A stretch of 53,707 nt of DNA, taken from IMG/VR virus record IMGVR_UViG_3300013132_000064, positions 1 through 53,707 of that record. One strand, given 5' to 3'. Shown here one piece after another: positions 25,561 to 36,896 of this stretch. A program made the position numbers and the translations under genes. This stretch comes from a virus. The notes beneath the pieces were generated by a model. It had not been told where the DNA came from. It worked only from the letters and a program-made list of their open reading frames with translations, and did not search any database. Position 1 is the first letter of the stretch. Each line of letters starts with the position of its first letter.

Positions 25561-27279
25561 TTATACGCTTCGAATAACTATATATTCATCATCATAGTAT
25601 TCTGCGCCAGAGTCTGTCACCTCTAATGACGAAAGTGAGCTTGATAGGGCAGGTCTAGATATATATGAATTATAATTATCTACTATATCTGCTTCTGAAA
25701 AAATAGATTCATAAAGGGCTATATTATTATATGAATTAGAGGGGCCAGCCAAATTAAAATTAATATCTCCATTTATTGAAGAGTCTGTCACTATAGTCAC
25801 CAAATAAAGCATGTCTGAGGCGAATACAGAGCCGATAGATGATGTGGAGGTCTTTGATACCCCATTGACATAAAACTGGCTTATACCCGTCTTAGAAATT
25901 GCTCCAGAGCCATTCCAGGACAGGTTTAGCCCAGAAGAATTTACTAGGGTTGTAGCTGTTAATGCTGAGGGTCTAAAAAAGAACTCTATTGTTCTAATAT
26001 TAGAGGCATTTATTTTAAATCCATTATTTGGGATTGTCACAATACCGTCATTTTTAAATCTTAATAGTGGGGGAAGATTAAAAGAAGATACAGAATAATC
26101 ATAATCTGATTCTATTTTATACCCATAATTTTGAGCATATACGTCCTTACTGGAATAAAATTTAATTTTAAACTTAGAGAATCTTGGTAAATACTTAGAG
26201 GCGTCGCTAGAATATATTCTTATTTTAATGTATAGCAGTCCTTCTGAAACTGTTGTGCCTTTATTATAGAATGGCATAAAAGATCCGTTAGAGCATTCTT
26301 CATAATTTTCTCCGTCTTGGCTGACAAATACCGTAATACCTTTATCCGCCAGCCATTCTATTTTTGAGGAAATTATTCCTAGGCTAGGGGGCACGTTTAA
26401 TATATCGTACAAGAAAACTTCTTTTGATTCTGAAGCTTCCGATAAATAAAAAGATAGAAATCCAAAGCTTGGATCATAGAACAAATCTTCTTCTACAAAG
26501 CTTTTCATTTTATCTGGTGTAAATTCGTAAGTAAATACCTTGGGCATGTCTTCTTCATTTGTTGGGAAGAGATACCCTCCTTTTGAATCTACTATTTGAA
26601 AAGGACTGACTGATATTATGCCGCTTAAATAATGATCGTATATTTTATTAGATGTAAGAGCATACCTATAAACTGCTGGTGCATCTACTATAAAATAATC
26701 ATTAGCGCTTTCTGTTGGACCTAGGTATAGAGACAAAGAAGAGTTATCAAATTTAAATCCTGATATAGACTTTGAAGCAACTTCTGCTCCATCTATAAAA
26801 AGCTTAATAGAATTAATTGCATATACCCCAACTAAGTGCATTACCTTTTTGCTGTTTGAAATAGTATATGTAGCTTCATGAGATTGAATTTTAAATATTA
26901 CATTTCCATTTTCATAGAAAAGACCTATTCCTGCAGACTCGTCTGCAAACAATACTGTTCTATCTGAAGTAGTTATATTCTGATGAATCCAAACCTCTAT
27001 TGTAAAATCATTATCAGATGTATCTATATCTCCTAGTCCTCCACTTGCCGTAGAGGCATAGTAGTCTTTTGTTGTAGGAAGAGATATATATTTAGAATTA
27101 TTAATTAAATTACCAGCAGCCCCACCTGGAATAAGTGGAAGTATTGATGAGTCTAGGCCTCCATAATATGTTCCGTTATTAGCACACCCAGAATTATCAA
27201 ATGCAATAGATCCAGAAGATTCATCTAGCTTCCAAAATCCTATTGGATAATCTCTTATAACTTTAAGATGATATGACAT
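25561..27279 (-). CDS. Virion protein with two LamG-like jelly rolls
   Basis: I choose ATG 27279 (MSYHLKVIRDYPIGFW), which has GGAGGT 7 bases upstream and overlaps the glycosyltransferase by 17 bases; product about 572 residues. Residues about 10-220 form a LamG/concanavalin-like domain (GFWKLDESSG, FTIEVWIHQN, KLFIDGAEVAS, APAVYRYALTSNKI). A second, diverged copy lies at about 425-560 (RTIEFFFRPSAL, QFYVNGVSK, NIALYESIFSEADI). Between them is a beta-rich linker. Such domains bind glycans or act as virion decoration. The neighbouring glycosyltransferase and fibres suggest a surface role. Confidence 0.8.
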   Translation of the reverse strand: MSYHLKVIRDYPIGFWKLDESSGSIAFDNSGCANNGTYYGGLDSSILPLIPGGAAGNLINNSKYISLPTTKDYYASTASGGLGDIDTSDNDFTIEVWIHQNITTSDRTVLFADESAGIGLFYENGNVIFKIQSHEATYTISNSKKVMHLVGVYAINSIKLFIDGAEVASKSISGFKFDNSSLSLYLGPTESANDYFIVDAPAVYRYALTSNKIYDHYLSGIISVSPFQIVDSKGGYLFPTNEEDMPKVFTYEFTPDKMKSFVEEDLFYDPSFGFLSFYLSEASESKEVFLYDILNVPPSLGIISSKIEWLADKGITVFVSQDGENYEECSNGSFMPFYNKGTTVSEGLLYIKIRIYSSDASKYLPRFSKFKIKFYSSKDVYAQNYGYKIESDYDYSVSSFNLPPLLRFKNDGIVTIPNNGFKINASNIRTIEFFFRPSALTATTLVNSSGLNLSWNGSGAISKTGISQFYVNGVSKTSTSSIGSVFASDMLYLVTIVTDSSINGDINFNLAGPSNSYNNIALYESIFSEADIVDNYNSYISRPALSSSLSSLEVTDSGAEYYDDEYIVIRSV

Positions 27280-28339
27280 CCGACTCACCTCCATTTACTG
27301 CTTTATTGTAAAATAAAACATTGTCTACTAATCTTGGATCGTATTTTAGACCTAATGCCATTTTACCATGCTCTAATGCCTCATTGTAAAATCCTAGGTA
27401 GTAGTTCGCCAAAGCCGACAGATCGTATGGCTTCCATCCCCAGGCATCAGCTTCACAAAAATACTCTAGATATTTTTTCTTTATTAATAAGGCTTTATCT
27501 GCAAACTCTTTAGTCTGTTCCCAATCTTGTTTTTCGTAATACAATTGAGCAAGATCTACAAAGGGCTCTCTTCTTTCAGGGCACTCTTCTATTGCTTGTC
27601 TTAACCAGAACTCTGCATTATCTGGCTCACACTTTGCTAAGTATCTCATAGACTCACATCTCTCTGGCTTCCAGACTGCTGAAGGCAGGCTAAGATGTCT
27701 TCTAAACTCTTTGGCGGCATCTTCGTAACTTAATCTGTAATACAATTCTCTAGCATAATAATGAGAGTTTCTATCGCTTGCTGGATCTTCTTGAACTGCT
27801 AAAGATAGTAGAGCTAAATATTGGGATCTAGATTTTAAATTATCTGGCAAATGATATATTTTAATATCTGTTGATTGTTTTTTTTCTTCTATTCCATATG
27901 GCCCAACAGATTCATGAACTGGGTACTTCCACCTATACCCTTGTCTCTTGTGTATTCTTAAGGCTTCAAATTCTAGTCCTGGGTCGCCTATTTGATCTAT
28001 ATGAGTAACTAATTTATGTAATGGTCTATTTATTTCAGGATTTAATTTTTCTATTTCTGATCTCCAGCCTTTGGACAGTACCTCGTCTAAATCTAAAGAT
28101 ATGCAATAATCTATATCCTTTGGCAATAGAGCAAGAGCAGCATTTCTAGCATCATCAAATCTCCAAGGGTTAATAGAAATATTAAAAACATTTATACCAA
28201 GTGATTTAGCTATCTCTACTGTTTGGTCTTGTGAGCCTGTATCTGCTATAAGTAAATAATCTGCTTCTTTTGCAGACTCATACCATCTTTTTACAAATTG
28301 CTCTTCATTTAATGCGATACTGTATACCGCTATTTTCAT
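27263..28339 (-). CDS. GT2-type glycosyltransferase with C-terminal TPR repeats
   Basis: ATG 28339 is chosen because GGAG lies 7 bases upstream and the protein then begins MKIAVYSIALNEE, the standard GT2 opening; 358 residues. ADTGSQDQT (32-40) and the metal-binding DLD (83-85, in SLDLDEVLSKGW) are the nucleotide-sugar site. Residues about 185-330 contain TPR-like helices (YYARELYYRLSYEDAAKEF, FVDLAQLYYEKQDW, YYLGFYNEALEHGKMAL). GT2-TPR enzymes glycosylate proteins or surface polymers. It sits between a collagen-like fibre and a LamG protein, so a virion target is plausible but not shown. The donor sugar cannot be told. Confidence 0.85.
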   Translation of the reverse strand: MKIAVYSIALNEEQFVKRWYESAKEADYLLIADTGSQDQTVEIAKSLGINVFNISINPWRFDDARNAALALLPKDIDYCISLDLDEVLSKGWRSEIEKLNPEINRPLHKLVTHIDQIGDPGLEFEALRIHKRQGYRWKYPVHESVGPYGIEEKKQSTDIKIYHLPDNLKSRSQYLALLSLAVQEDPASDRNSHYYARELYYRLSYEDAAKEFRRHLSLPSAVWKPERCESMRYLAKCEPDNAEFWLRQAIEECPERREPFVDLAQLYYEKQDWEQTKEFADKALLIKKKYLEYFCEADAWGWKPYDLSALANYYLGFYNEALEHGKMALGLKYDPRLVDNVLFYNKAVNGGESDVISS

Positions 28340-28353
28340 TCTTACTCCAATGA

Positions 28354-30753
<2,400 letters not shown>

Positions 30754-30764
30754 TTTCTAGCCTC

Positions 30765-31478
30765 CTAGACTATAGACCACTTAGATCTTAGATCTTTTTC
30801 TACAGTATTGTACTCTGCAAACTGAAGAGCTCTATCGTAGATGATTAGTTCTCCTATTTTAAAGTTTCCATAAGAGGAAACATATCTTCCTATTGATTGT
30901 CCAGTCATTGAAGCAATAGAGCCTGAAGATACAGCACGAGAGACTTCAGCATTGTTTCTTCTTACGATTCTTAAATTATTTGAAAGGTCATAAACTAGTG
31001 TGTAGATTTCTGTTGTTCCTGCTGGGGCAACTGTTACAATAGATCCCTGATCATCATTTCCAAATCCAAATCTATGAGTATTTGAAGTAAGGTTACCAGT
31101 ATACAAATTAGTTCTTGTTGCAGTATTTGTTCCGCCTATAATCCAAGTATTATTATTTGCTGGCTTTGAAGCAACATAAATTACAGTAAAAGATTTTCCA
31201 GCAATATAAGATAAAGTTTGATCTGAAAATGTCATGAAGTCGTCTGTCCCGTCAAAATTGATTGCTCCCAATCCGCCGAGACCAGTTGGCTGAAATGTTG
31301 GTCTATTTGCTCCAGAGCTTGACATGTTTCTAACTTTTCCAGACTTATCGTTCCATTGAGAAACTAAATTCGAACCATCTCTAATTACTGTAGCTGGCAG
31401 GGCAGCATCTAGGTGGAGCTGCATACCCACTGTGGTAAATCTAGCTCTTCTAAAATTTGAACGCTGATTATCGAACAA
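30765..31478 (-). CDS. LamG-like (concanavalin-type) virion protein
   Basis: The 237-residue protein reads as a single LamG-like jelly roll: LHLDAALPATV, VSQWNDKSGKVRNM, AINFDGTDDFMTF, SFTVIYVASKP, and the closing FKIGELIIYDRALQFAEYN. The DxSG..RN and GELIIYDR patterns are common in this fold. It begins with a short polar segment that may anchor it to another fibre. The next gene starts 1 base away, so the two are in one transcript with the collagen-like fibre. It probably binds a surface glycan or decorates the virion. Confidence 0.8.
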   Translation of the reverse strand: MFDNQRSNFRRARFTTVGMQLHLDAALPATVIRDGSNLVSQWNDKSGKVRNMSSSGANRPTFQPTGLGGLGAINFDGTDDFMTFSDQTLSYIAGKSFTVIYVASKPANNNTWIIGGTNTATRTNLYTGNLTSNTHRFGFGNDDQGSIVTVAPAGTTEIYTLVYDLSNNLRIVRRNNAEVSRAVSSGSIASMTGQSIGRYVSSYGNFKIGELIIYDRALQFAEYNTVEKDLRSKWSIV

Positions 31479-31919
31479 TTAAGCTTCTCCTCCTGGATAA
31501 ACGACTGGCTTATTTGGCCAAGTTACATCTGATATATTATCATATTCTTTCAAAAGAAGCAGCTTATCTCTGTAAGCTTTCCAAGCATTAATATGTGTTT
31601 CAGAAAGAGTGGTATCTGAATCTACCCAGCTTGTTGATATTAGTTCAAAATCAATGTAGGCTTCAAGAATTTCTTTTTGCTCTTCTGTTGATATGTTTTC
31701 TACTCTTACTGAATATACTTTACCGCCTTGAATATAAGGCTCACATTCAATTAGCTTTTGTGTATTTGTATTATATTCAATAGTATTAATTACTTCTACT
31801 GCATCATTATCTTCTAAGAAGCTTCCGTATTCGCCGCTTTCAGGAAAAGAGGAGTTTGGAAATAGACGATCTAGCCTTCCAGAGGCTACTATTTCATTGT
31901 TCCTTACTATGGCGTACAT
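31479..31919 (-). CDS. Tail fibre chaperone-like protein (Phage_tail_APC type)
   Basis: The 146-residue protein opens with MYAIVRNNEIVASGRLDRLFP, typical of small proteins encoded with phage fibres. It ends with INAWKAYRDKLLLL ... VTWPNKPVVYP, the W-YR-L ... WP-P pattern of the tail assembly chaperone family (PF16778 type). A second member with the same ending lies at 35572-35973. It is likely to assist folding or assembly of a neighbouring fibre. The C-terminal pattern is clear; the function is taken from the family. Confidence 0.65.
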   Translation of the reverse strand: MYAIVRNNEIVASGRLDRLFPNSSFPESGEYGSFLEDNDAVEVINTIEYNTNTQKLIECEPYIQGGKVYSVRVENISTEEQKEILEAYIDFELISTSWVDSDTTLSETHINAWKAYRDKLLLLKEYDNISDVTWPNKPVVYPGGEA

Positions 31920-31931
31920 TTTGCCTCCTAA

Positions 31932-32369
31932 TTAAATAAATAGATCAGCGAATGCGTATCCGCCAAATATGTTGGTGCCACCGTCTCTGGTATAAAAATT
32001 TAACAAAGTGGTATTTGTTGATAGCAATGGTGCAATATTAGATGCTCCGCCGCCGTCCCACTTAATTGTTCCTGGCCAAGTAATGGTGTATGATCCACCG
32101 TTCTTGATCTCAACTTGCCAAAATGCTCCCTTACCAGAAGTAGGCATTCCTGCAAAAGCTACGGTCATATTTCCGTTAGCAATCATTTTAAATACTCCAG
32201 CTTCAGAAACATTGCAAGTTGCAGTTCCTGCAGCATTAATGGTTCCCTTATCTTGGTACTCTACAGGGATATTAAAATATGTATAACCCTGTCCATTAAT
32301 TGGAGCCTGTAGATATGTGTATGTCCATAATGCTGGTGTTACAGCACTTGGCGACATTGATACTGGCAT
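31932..32369 (-). CDS. Beta-rich virion protein with fibre-tip-like ending
   Basis: The 145-residue protein shows WTYTYLQAPINGQGYTYFNIP, a beta barrel core, and the C-terminal pattern WPGTIKWDGGGASNIAPLL ... FYTRDGGTNIFGG written here in parts. The endings IKWDGG and TRDGGTNIFGGY occur in many phage fibre tip domains. No enzyme motif is present. It lies between a chaperone-like gene and a glycine-rich adhesin. The likely role is a small fibre or a tip protein. Confidence 0.6.
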   Translation of the reverse strand: MPVSMSPSAVTPALWTYTYLQAPINGQGYTYFNIPVEYQDKGTINAAGTATCNVSEAGVFKMIANGNMTVAFAGMPTSGKGAFWQVEIKNGGSYTITWPGTIKWDGGGASNIAPLLSTNTTLLNFYTRDGGTNIFGGYAFADLFI

Positions 32370-32394
32370 ATTATTCTCCTCTTATTTCTTTGTG

Positions 32395-33327
32395 TTAAGC
32401 TGTCTTAACCCAATATGTAATTATGCAAACTCCAGAGCCACCGCTTCCACCGCATCCTCCACCTGATCCCGTGTTCTGATAAGCAGATTCTCTTGGAGAT
32501 CCAATATAGTCTCCACGACCTTGTCCTCCACCATTTGAGCCTGGGCCTCCAGTACCTCTTCCGCCGCCACCGCCGCCTCCAGCTACTCCATAAAGCCCTG
32601 ATCCTCCCTTGCCGCCTGTTTGACGACGACCAGAGTCATTTGAGTTGGCCATTCCTGGGCCACCTCCTGAAGAACCTTCTGAAGAAGCACGGCTTCCACC
32701 GAAATATCCTGAATATCCTCCGTTGTTATAAAAGTTTAATCTTCCGTAGTGTCCAGCGCCACCAGCGCCTCCGCCGCCTCCGCCAGAACCCCATGAGTTC
32801 TGCCAGTTACCTTGGCCGCCGCCGCCTGAACCAATTCCTGTGATGTTGTCTGCTCCTGGTCCACATGAACCAGACTGACCGTTTCCTTGTGTTGATCCTC
32901 CACCGTATGCGACCATATAAAATGGTTGTCCCGAAGTTCCAAATGTAGAGTTTCCACCTTGACCATTGCATCCTCCGCCGTTACCGATTCCAATTGATAT
33001 TCCAGAGTTTACTGCAACTGATGAAATGTCAAGAATTCTTCTTAGAACTTGGCCTGCTCCGCCGCCACCGTGGTTTGTTGATCCATTATCGCATCCACCA
33101 CCACCGCCGCCACCTACCAAAGTAACTTCTACTTGAGGAGCGCTATTATTTGGGCGAGTCCATTGTCCACCAGATAAAATAGTTACGTTGTACTGATTAT
33201 AAAATCCAGAAATTTGTGCAGCCAATAGAGGGATAGCTACAGAAACAGAAAGTGTTCCTGCGGCAGTTTTTATTTCAGAGTCCAGCCCTGGTACAAATAT
33301 TTGATTAATCGTTCCGTATGTTGCCAT
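32395..33327 (-). CDS. Glycine-rich adhesin-like protein, copy 1
   Basis: The 310-residue protein has a short N-terminal part (about 1-55) with a hydrophobic helix, then GGQWTRPNNSAPQVEVTLVGGGG, followed by about 220 residues dominated by glycine with Gly-runs of up to 7 and scattered Asn, Ser and Tyr. It ends SGVCIITYWVKTA. The layout matches the glycine-rich family of phage fibre proteins, in which the repeats may form packed polyglycine-II helices, as in the S16 gp38 adhesin. A paralogue with the same opening and ending lies at 33860-34864. The start overlaps the previous stop (TAATG). A receptor-binding role is inferred. Confidence 0.75.
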   Translation of the reverse strand: MATYGTINQIFVPGLDSEIKTAAGTLSVSVAIPLLAAQISGFYNQYNVTILSGGQWTRPNNSAPQVEVTLVGGGGGGGCDNGSTNHGGGGAGQVLRRILDISSVAVNSGISIGIGNGGGCNGQGGNSTFGTSGQPFYMVAYGGGSTQGNGQSGSCGPGADNITGIGSGGGGQGNWQNSWGSGGGGGGAGGAGHYGRLNFYNNGGYSGYFGGSRASSEGSSGGGPGMANSNDSGRRQTGGKGGSGLYGVAGGGGGGGRGTGGPGSNGGGQGRGDYIGSPRESAYQNTGSGGGCGGSGGSGVCIITYWVKTA

Positions 33328-33575
33328 TAGTTAGGCACCTCTATTTCTAGCCATTCATCATGGTTAATGTATTGTGGATCTTCGGGAAGCAATTCTGCTG
33401 GCTTCTTGAATTTTCCTTCTTCTATTTTCCAGGCAACTCCTGGTTTAATTTCTAAATCTGTTATATCAACTCTTTCAAAAGCTGACCAATCTGGATGAGA
33501 TGAAACAAATTCTTCATCTGCTATTATAATGTTTCCAACAACACCATTTGCAATAATTGCCCATTCTCTTGCCAT
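33327..33575 (-). CDS. Small fibre-associated protein
   Basis: The 82-residue protein opens MAREWAIIANGVVGNIIIADEEF and continues VDITDLEIKPGVAWKIEEGKF. This V-x-NIIxAD ... PGxxW ... GKF pattern recurs in small proteins encoded beside phage fibre genes and is usually left unnamed. A related but diverged protein is encoded directly before it at 33577-33858, and another resembles it at 46947-47276. It probably helps fibre assembly or attachment. Overlap TAATG links it to the glycine-rich protein. Confidence 0.6.
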   Translation of the reverse strand: MAREWAIIANGVVGNIIIADEEFVSSHPDWSAFERVDITDLEIKPGVAWKIEEGKFKKPAELLPEDPQYINHDEWLEIEVPN

Positions 33576-33576
33576 A

Positions 33577-33858
33577 TTAGTTGCCTCCTGCTAATTCATC
33601 TGCAGCTGGCTCAGTTAATGGAACCAAAGGTTCTGCAGGGAGTGGTGTTGGAAGAACTAAATCATTTTTATTCCAACTCTGTGTTTCAAAATTATATGTC
33701 CAATGCATTCTTGGATGATCTTCTGGAACCCACTCTGTGTAATCAAAATAAGCAAGATCTTTCCAATCTTCGTTACTCAATACTGCATCTACATTTTCTA
33801 GGTAAACGAGGTTATGCATTGTTCCGTCTGGATTGACTAGTGCAAATCTTTTAAACAT
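33577..33858 (-). CDS. Small fibre-associated protein
   Basis: The 93-residue protein starts MFKRFALVNPDGTMHNLVYLENVDAV and is followed by an aromatic stretch DWKDLAYFDYTEWVPEDHPRMHW. The opening is similar in pattern to its neighbour at 33327-33575. The Pro/Leu/Glu-rich C-terminus (about 68-93) looks unfolded. It lies between two glycine-rich adhesin genes with 1-base spacing on both sides. A chaperone or linker role is plausible, but no function can be read from the sequence. Confidence 0.55.
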   Translation of the reverse strand: MFKRFALVNPDGTMHNLVYLENVDAVLSNEDWKDLAYFDYTEWVPEDHPRMHWTYNFETQSWNKNDLVLPTPLPAEPLVPLTEPAADELAGGN

Positions 33859-33859
33859 A

Positions 33860-34864
33860 TTATGCCTTGACGTACCAAGTAATTATTGCTACGCCATTAC
33901 CTCCTCTTTGGCCTACTCCACCACTGTGATTATTTCCTCCGCCGCCTGAGCCAGTTCCGTCTCGTCCTCCAGCGCCTGAGTTATCTGTTGTTTGTGATCC
34001 TCCAGCGCCTCCGCCGCAAGATCCTCCGCCGCCTGCTCCGCCGCCGCCACCACCGCCACCTGCAATTCCGTATAGTCCATCTCCTCCTGAGCCACCTACT
34101 CCAATCCAGCTTGTCCAGCTATGATTAGCTCCTGCTCCGCCGCCTGATGCACCTGGACCGAATCCAAATCCACCTTGGTATCCTGGACTTCCTGTTCCGT
34201 TACCTTGAGTTGTATTCATAGCCATCCAACCAGAGCCACCAGCGCCACCACCGCCACCTGCTGCGCCATATTGCCAGTCTCCACCAGCGCCACCGCCGCC
34301 GCCTGAACCTCCGCCATTTCTGCTTCCCATGCCTGCGCCCATGTTGCCACTGTTTCCATTGTTGCCAGTTCCATATGGATATCCTCCACCACCACCGCCG
34401 TAAGCGATACAGTAGAATGAATTTCCATTAACTCCAAATGATGAGTTGCCACCATTATTACCATTTGAGTTTCCGCTAACAGCATTACCTCCAGCACCAA
34501 TTGTTACTGGGATAGTTCCTCCAATTGCAACAGAAGAAATGTCTAGCCATGTTTCAATTAGCTGACCTGATCCGCCGCCTCCTGAGCCGTTGTGAGACCA
34601 AGAATGACCGCATCCACCCGATCCTCCACCACCGACAAGTATAAGCCTTATTACTGGACCAGAGTTTGCTGGTCTTGTCCAGTTACCAGAGCTGTAAATT
34701 CTTTGCTGTCTTGGCAAAAACATCGAGCTAACTCCAGCAGCAGCAATTGCTTGTGCAGTAATTCCTTCCTGCAATCCTTCTGTGATTGATGCATTAATTG
34801 TTTGTGTCAATCCAGGCAGGTATGTATTACTTGCTGACGTGGATACTTGTCCGCTAAAGGCCAT
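33860..34864 (-). CDS. Glycine-rich adhesin-like protein, copy 2
   Basis: The 334-residue paralogue of the 310-residue protein has an N-terminal part containing YLPGLTQTINASITEG and an Ala-rich helix, then SGNWTRPANSGPVIRLILVGGGG, then about 230 glycine-dominated residues with runs up to 10. Scattered Asn, Ser, Tyr and Trp would lie on the surface of a polyglycine bundle. It ends NGVAIITWYVKA. AAGGAG lies 9 bases before the ATG. Having two such proteins suggests alternative or paired receptor-binding tips. Confidence 0.75.
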   Translation of the reverse strand: MAFSGQVSTSASNTYLPGLTQTINASITEGLQEGITAQAIAAAGVSSMFLPRQQRIYSSGNWTRPANSGPVIRLILVGGGGSGGCGHSWSHNGSGGGGSGQLIETWLDISSVAIGGTIPVTIGAGGNAVSGNSNGNNGGNSSFGVNGNSFYCIAYGGGGGGYPYGTGNNGNSGNMGAGMGSRNGGGSGGGGGAGGDWQYGAAGGGGGAGGSGWMAMNTTQGNGTGSPGYQGGFGFGPGASGGGAGANHSWTSWIGVGGSGGDGLYGIAGGGGGGGGAGGGGSCGGGAGGSQTTDNSGAGGRDGTGSGGGGNNHSGGVGQRGGNGVAIITWYVKA

Positions 34865-34881
34865 TTTTATTACTCCTTAAA

Positions 34882-35202
34882 TCAAGATGATGTTATTTTA
34901 ACACCTGAGATGAACATTGATACTGCTGCTGCATTCCCTGCTGTTACTGCGATAGTTTCAGCTGTATTAAGAACTTGCTTAATATCCAATGTCATAAAGG
35001 TTTGTGGCGGAAGACTTAGCTGGTAAGCCAAGAAAACTCCTGCCATTTTTACGTTAAATGTTTGTGCTGAAAGTGTTAGGTTCTGTACAGTAATTGATGT
35101 GATAACATCTGTCTCTGCAGCAGGAACTGTCCAAACACCTGTCTCTACGTTAGGTACGACTCCTGCATAAAATCTCGCAGGCAAACTTACTGTTGTTGGC
35201 AT
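34882..35202 (-). CDS. Small beta-sandwich virion protein
   Basis: The 106-residue protein has the pattern VPAAETDVITSITVQNLTLS ... FNVKMAGVFLAYQLSLPPQ ... NTAETIAVTAGNAAAVSMFISGVKI (shown in parts). It is close in order of strands to the N-terminal domain of the collagen-like fibre at 28354-30753, so it may be a free-standing copy of a fibre attachment domain. It overlaps the previous stop (TAATG). No catalytic residue is visible. The role is inferred. Confidence 0.6.
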   Translation of the reverse strand: MPTTVSLPARFYAGVVPNVETGVWTVPAAETDVITSITVQNLTLSAQTFNVKMAGVFLAYQLSLPPQTFMTLDIKQVLNTAETIAVTAGNAAAVSMFISGVKITSS

Positions 35203-35534
35203 TATAGTACTCCCATGTGGTTATAAATTGTAAAATTGTTTAACTCATTAGCAACTGCTGCTACCTGAGTTGCGCCAGCAGCGGCAACTGCTGCAACCTG
35301 TGTGCTTCCAGAAGCAGTCACTGTTGTGACTGCGCCAGTTACGGCGGAGGAAATGTCATTTAGCTTTGTATTTGTCGCAGCAAGAACATCATTTACTCCT
35401 AAGAGATTGCCCATTGCTTCGATTGCTTTTGCTAGATAAACTAATTCTTGTGCTCCTAGTGTGGCCGTATTAAGAGCGGTAACTTTGGTCTTAAATAGGT
35501 CAACCTGAGCGGTTAAACTTGCATAATCTGGCAT
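35202..35534 (-). CDS. Short fibre protein with MPDY-type N-terminal module
   Basis: The 110-residue protein has an N-terminal module (about 1-55: MPDYASLTAQVDLFK, LGAQELVYLAKAIEAMGNLLGVND) nearly matching that of the 223-residue protein at 36896-37567. An Ala/Val/Thr-rich coiled-coil-like segment follows with AAGATQVAAV repeats, and the protein ends with a short NNFTIYNHMGVL. It looks like an anchor module with a truncated shaft. AGAGGTGAGAG precedes the ATG. Confidence 0.65.
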   Translation of the reverse strand: MPDYASLTAQVDLFKTKVTALNTATLGAQELVYLAKAIEAMGNLLGVNDVLAATNTKLNDISSAVTGAVTTVTASGSTQVAAVAAAGATQVAAVANELNNFTIYNHMGVL

Positions 35535-35571
35535 TTATCTCTCACCTCTCATATAGTATAGCATAATAGAG

Positions 35572-35973
35572 TTATTGGGCAGGCGGGACAGGCCATTCAA
35601 CGTTATAATCTACAACATCTTCTGGCAGGTCTCTTAGAGCCTGTCTATATTCTCTCCATTGCTCTCTTAATTCTTCAGACATGGGGGCAGTTTCAATCCA
35701 GTCAGTTTCTAGTAATTTAACATTTCTTAAATGCCTAGTTGCAGACTTGGCTCCAGATATTAATATCTCTGCCTTCCAAGCATTATGTTCTTGGTCAGTC
35801 ATAACCCTTGGAGTTCCATTATCTAGTTTCATATGTTTTTCATATGAAAATTCTTCTATCTCATACCAATCAGATCCTTCTGGGGTATCTACTGATGTTG
35901 TTGTACCAATTTGATTTCCCGCCTCATCAAATTGAACCCACTTTTTAATTTCTGGCAATATTTCTTCTGTCAT
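35572..35973 (-). CDS. Tail fibre chaperone (Phage_tail_APC type)
   Basis: The 133-residue protein ends WREYRQALRDLPEDVV ... VEWPVPP, a near-consensus ending for the PF16778 tail assembly chaperone family. The N-terminal part KKWVQFDEAGNQIG is also typical. It overlaps the preceding fibre gene by one base (TAATG), which fits a chaperone made with its client. A diverged second member lies at 31479-31919. Family recognition is good; the client is inferred from gene order. Confidence 0.75.
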   Translation of the reverse strand: MTEEILPEIKKWVQFDEAGNQIGTTTSVDTPEGSDWYEIEEFSYEKHMKLDNGTPRVMTDQEHNAWKAEILISGAKSATRHLRNVKLLETDWIETAPMSEELREQWREYRQALRDLPEDVVDYNVEWPVPPAQ

Positions 35974-36896
35974 TATCTATCTCCATATAATGTAGCGGCC
36001 TGATTCCATACTTTATGAGAATCAATTGTGCTTGTATAGTTATTATTGTTATGCTCATTAAATGCCCATGCTGCCATAGTCAATCTCATGTCTGGCTGAA
36101 TCCAGAAATTAGAATTGAATGTTGACTGCAAAGAATAGAATCCATTAGTTTCTGTCCAGTGATAATTATTTCCAGTATCTGTCCAGTAATGAAATGTATT
36201 GCACCCAAGAACTGCTGCAGTTTTACCTGGAGCTAGCGAAAATGTTCCGCCAATTCCGTCATTGGATGGATTTGATCCAGTTCTTGTTGCAAGATTTGAC
36301 CAGCTTACGCTTGTAGAGCTTGAATATGTTGTATTGTTTGGAATACCTACTTGTAGTCCTGCTCCATCTGCTCCTGATGCCCATCTGGTTGAGAACAAAA
36401 AATAGACAGTTACGTTATAACTGTTTGTAGGATGAAAGTTTCTAATAAACATTACCCTAGATCCAAAAGGACCTGCTGAAGTATTCTGTGGATATGTGTG
36501 TAAGCGTGAAGCAACATTTCCGCATATATTATTTGTTGCCCAATCTAGCCTCTTGACTCGTCCAGACATATAATTCTTATAAGATTCACTTTGTCTACGA
36601 TATCCGCCAAGTGCGTGCCAAAATGCTCTTTCAGCATCCCACGGTTGAGTTCCCGTCATGTATGTATGAAATGTTGTCCAATCATCTCCGTTACCCCATG
36701 AATAGTTACCCATCATAGAATTGCCACGAACATTTACAGAATAAATAGATGGAATGTGGAATGGAATTCTAGATCCGTCTGTAACCTCTCTAAACATTTC
36801 AATTGGTTGCTTTACTCCAAGAGAAGCTGCTGTTACTCCTAGGCTGCTTGCGCTTACTCCTATTGTTGGAATAAATAATGTATCAAAATTTGCCAT
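35973..36896 (-). CDS. Fibre or receptor-binding protein
   Basis: I choose ATG 36896 (MANFDTLFIP), which overlaps the previous stop as TAATG, instead of ATG 36911, whose ribosome site would touch the start; product 307 residues. A short N-terminal module (IPTIGVSASSLGVTAASLG) leads to a Trp/Tyr/Asn-rich beta domain (WGNGDDWTTFHTYM, MFIRNFHPTNSYNVTVYFLFS, FSLAPGKTAAVLG, MRLTMAAWAFNEH). Such aromatic composition suits a carbohydrate-binding tip. An APC-type chaperone follows directly. I do not recognise the family. Confidence 0.6.
   Translation of the reverse strand: MANFDTLFIPTIGVSASSLGVTAASLGVKQPIEMFREVTDGSRIPFHIPSIYSVNVRGNSMMGNYSWGNGDDWTTFHTYMTGTQPWDAERAFWHALGGYRRQSESYKNYMSGRVKRLDWATNNICGNVASRLHTYPQNTSAGPFGSRVMFIRNFHPTNSYNVTVYFLFSTRWASGADGAGLQVGIPNNTTYSSSTSVSWSNLATRTGSNPSNDGIGGTFSLAPGKTAAVLGCNTFHYWTDTGNNYHWTETNGFYSLQSTFNSNFWIQPDMRLTMAAWAFNEHNNNNYTSTIDSHKVWNQAATLYGDR

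Noticed and set aside
32430-34660. Low-complexity CCxCC-type repeats and alternative frames of 60-116 codons
   Set aside because: They result from runs of glycine codons in two adhesin genes. Alternative frames lack ribosome sites and conserved features.
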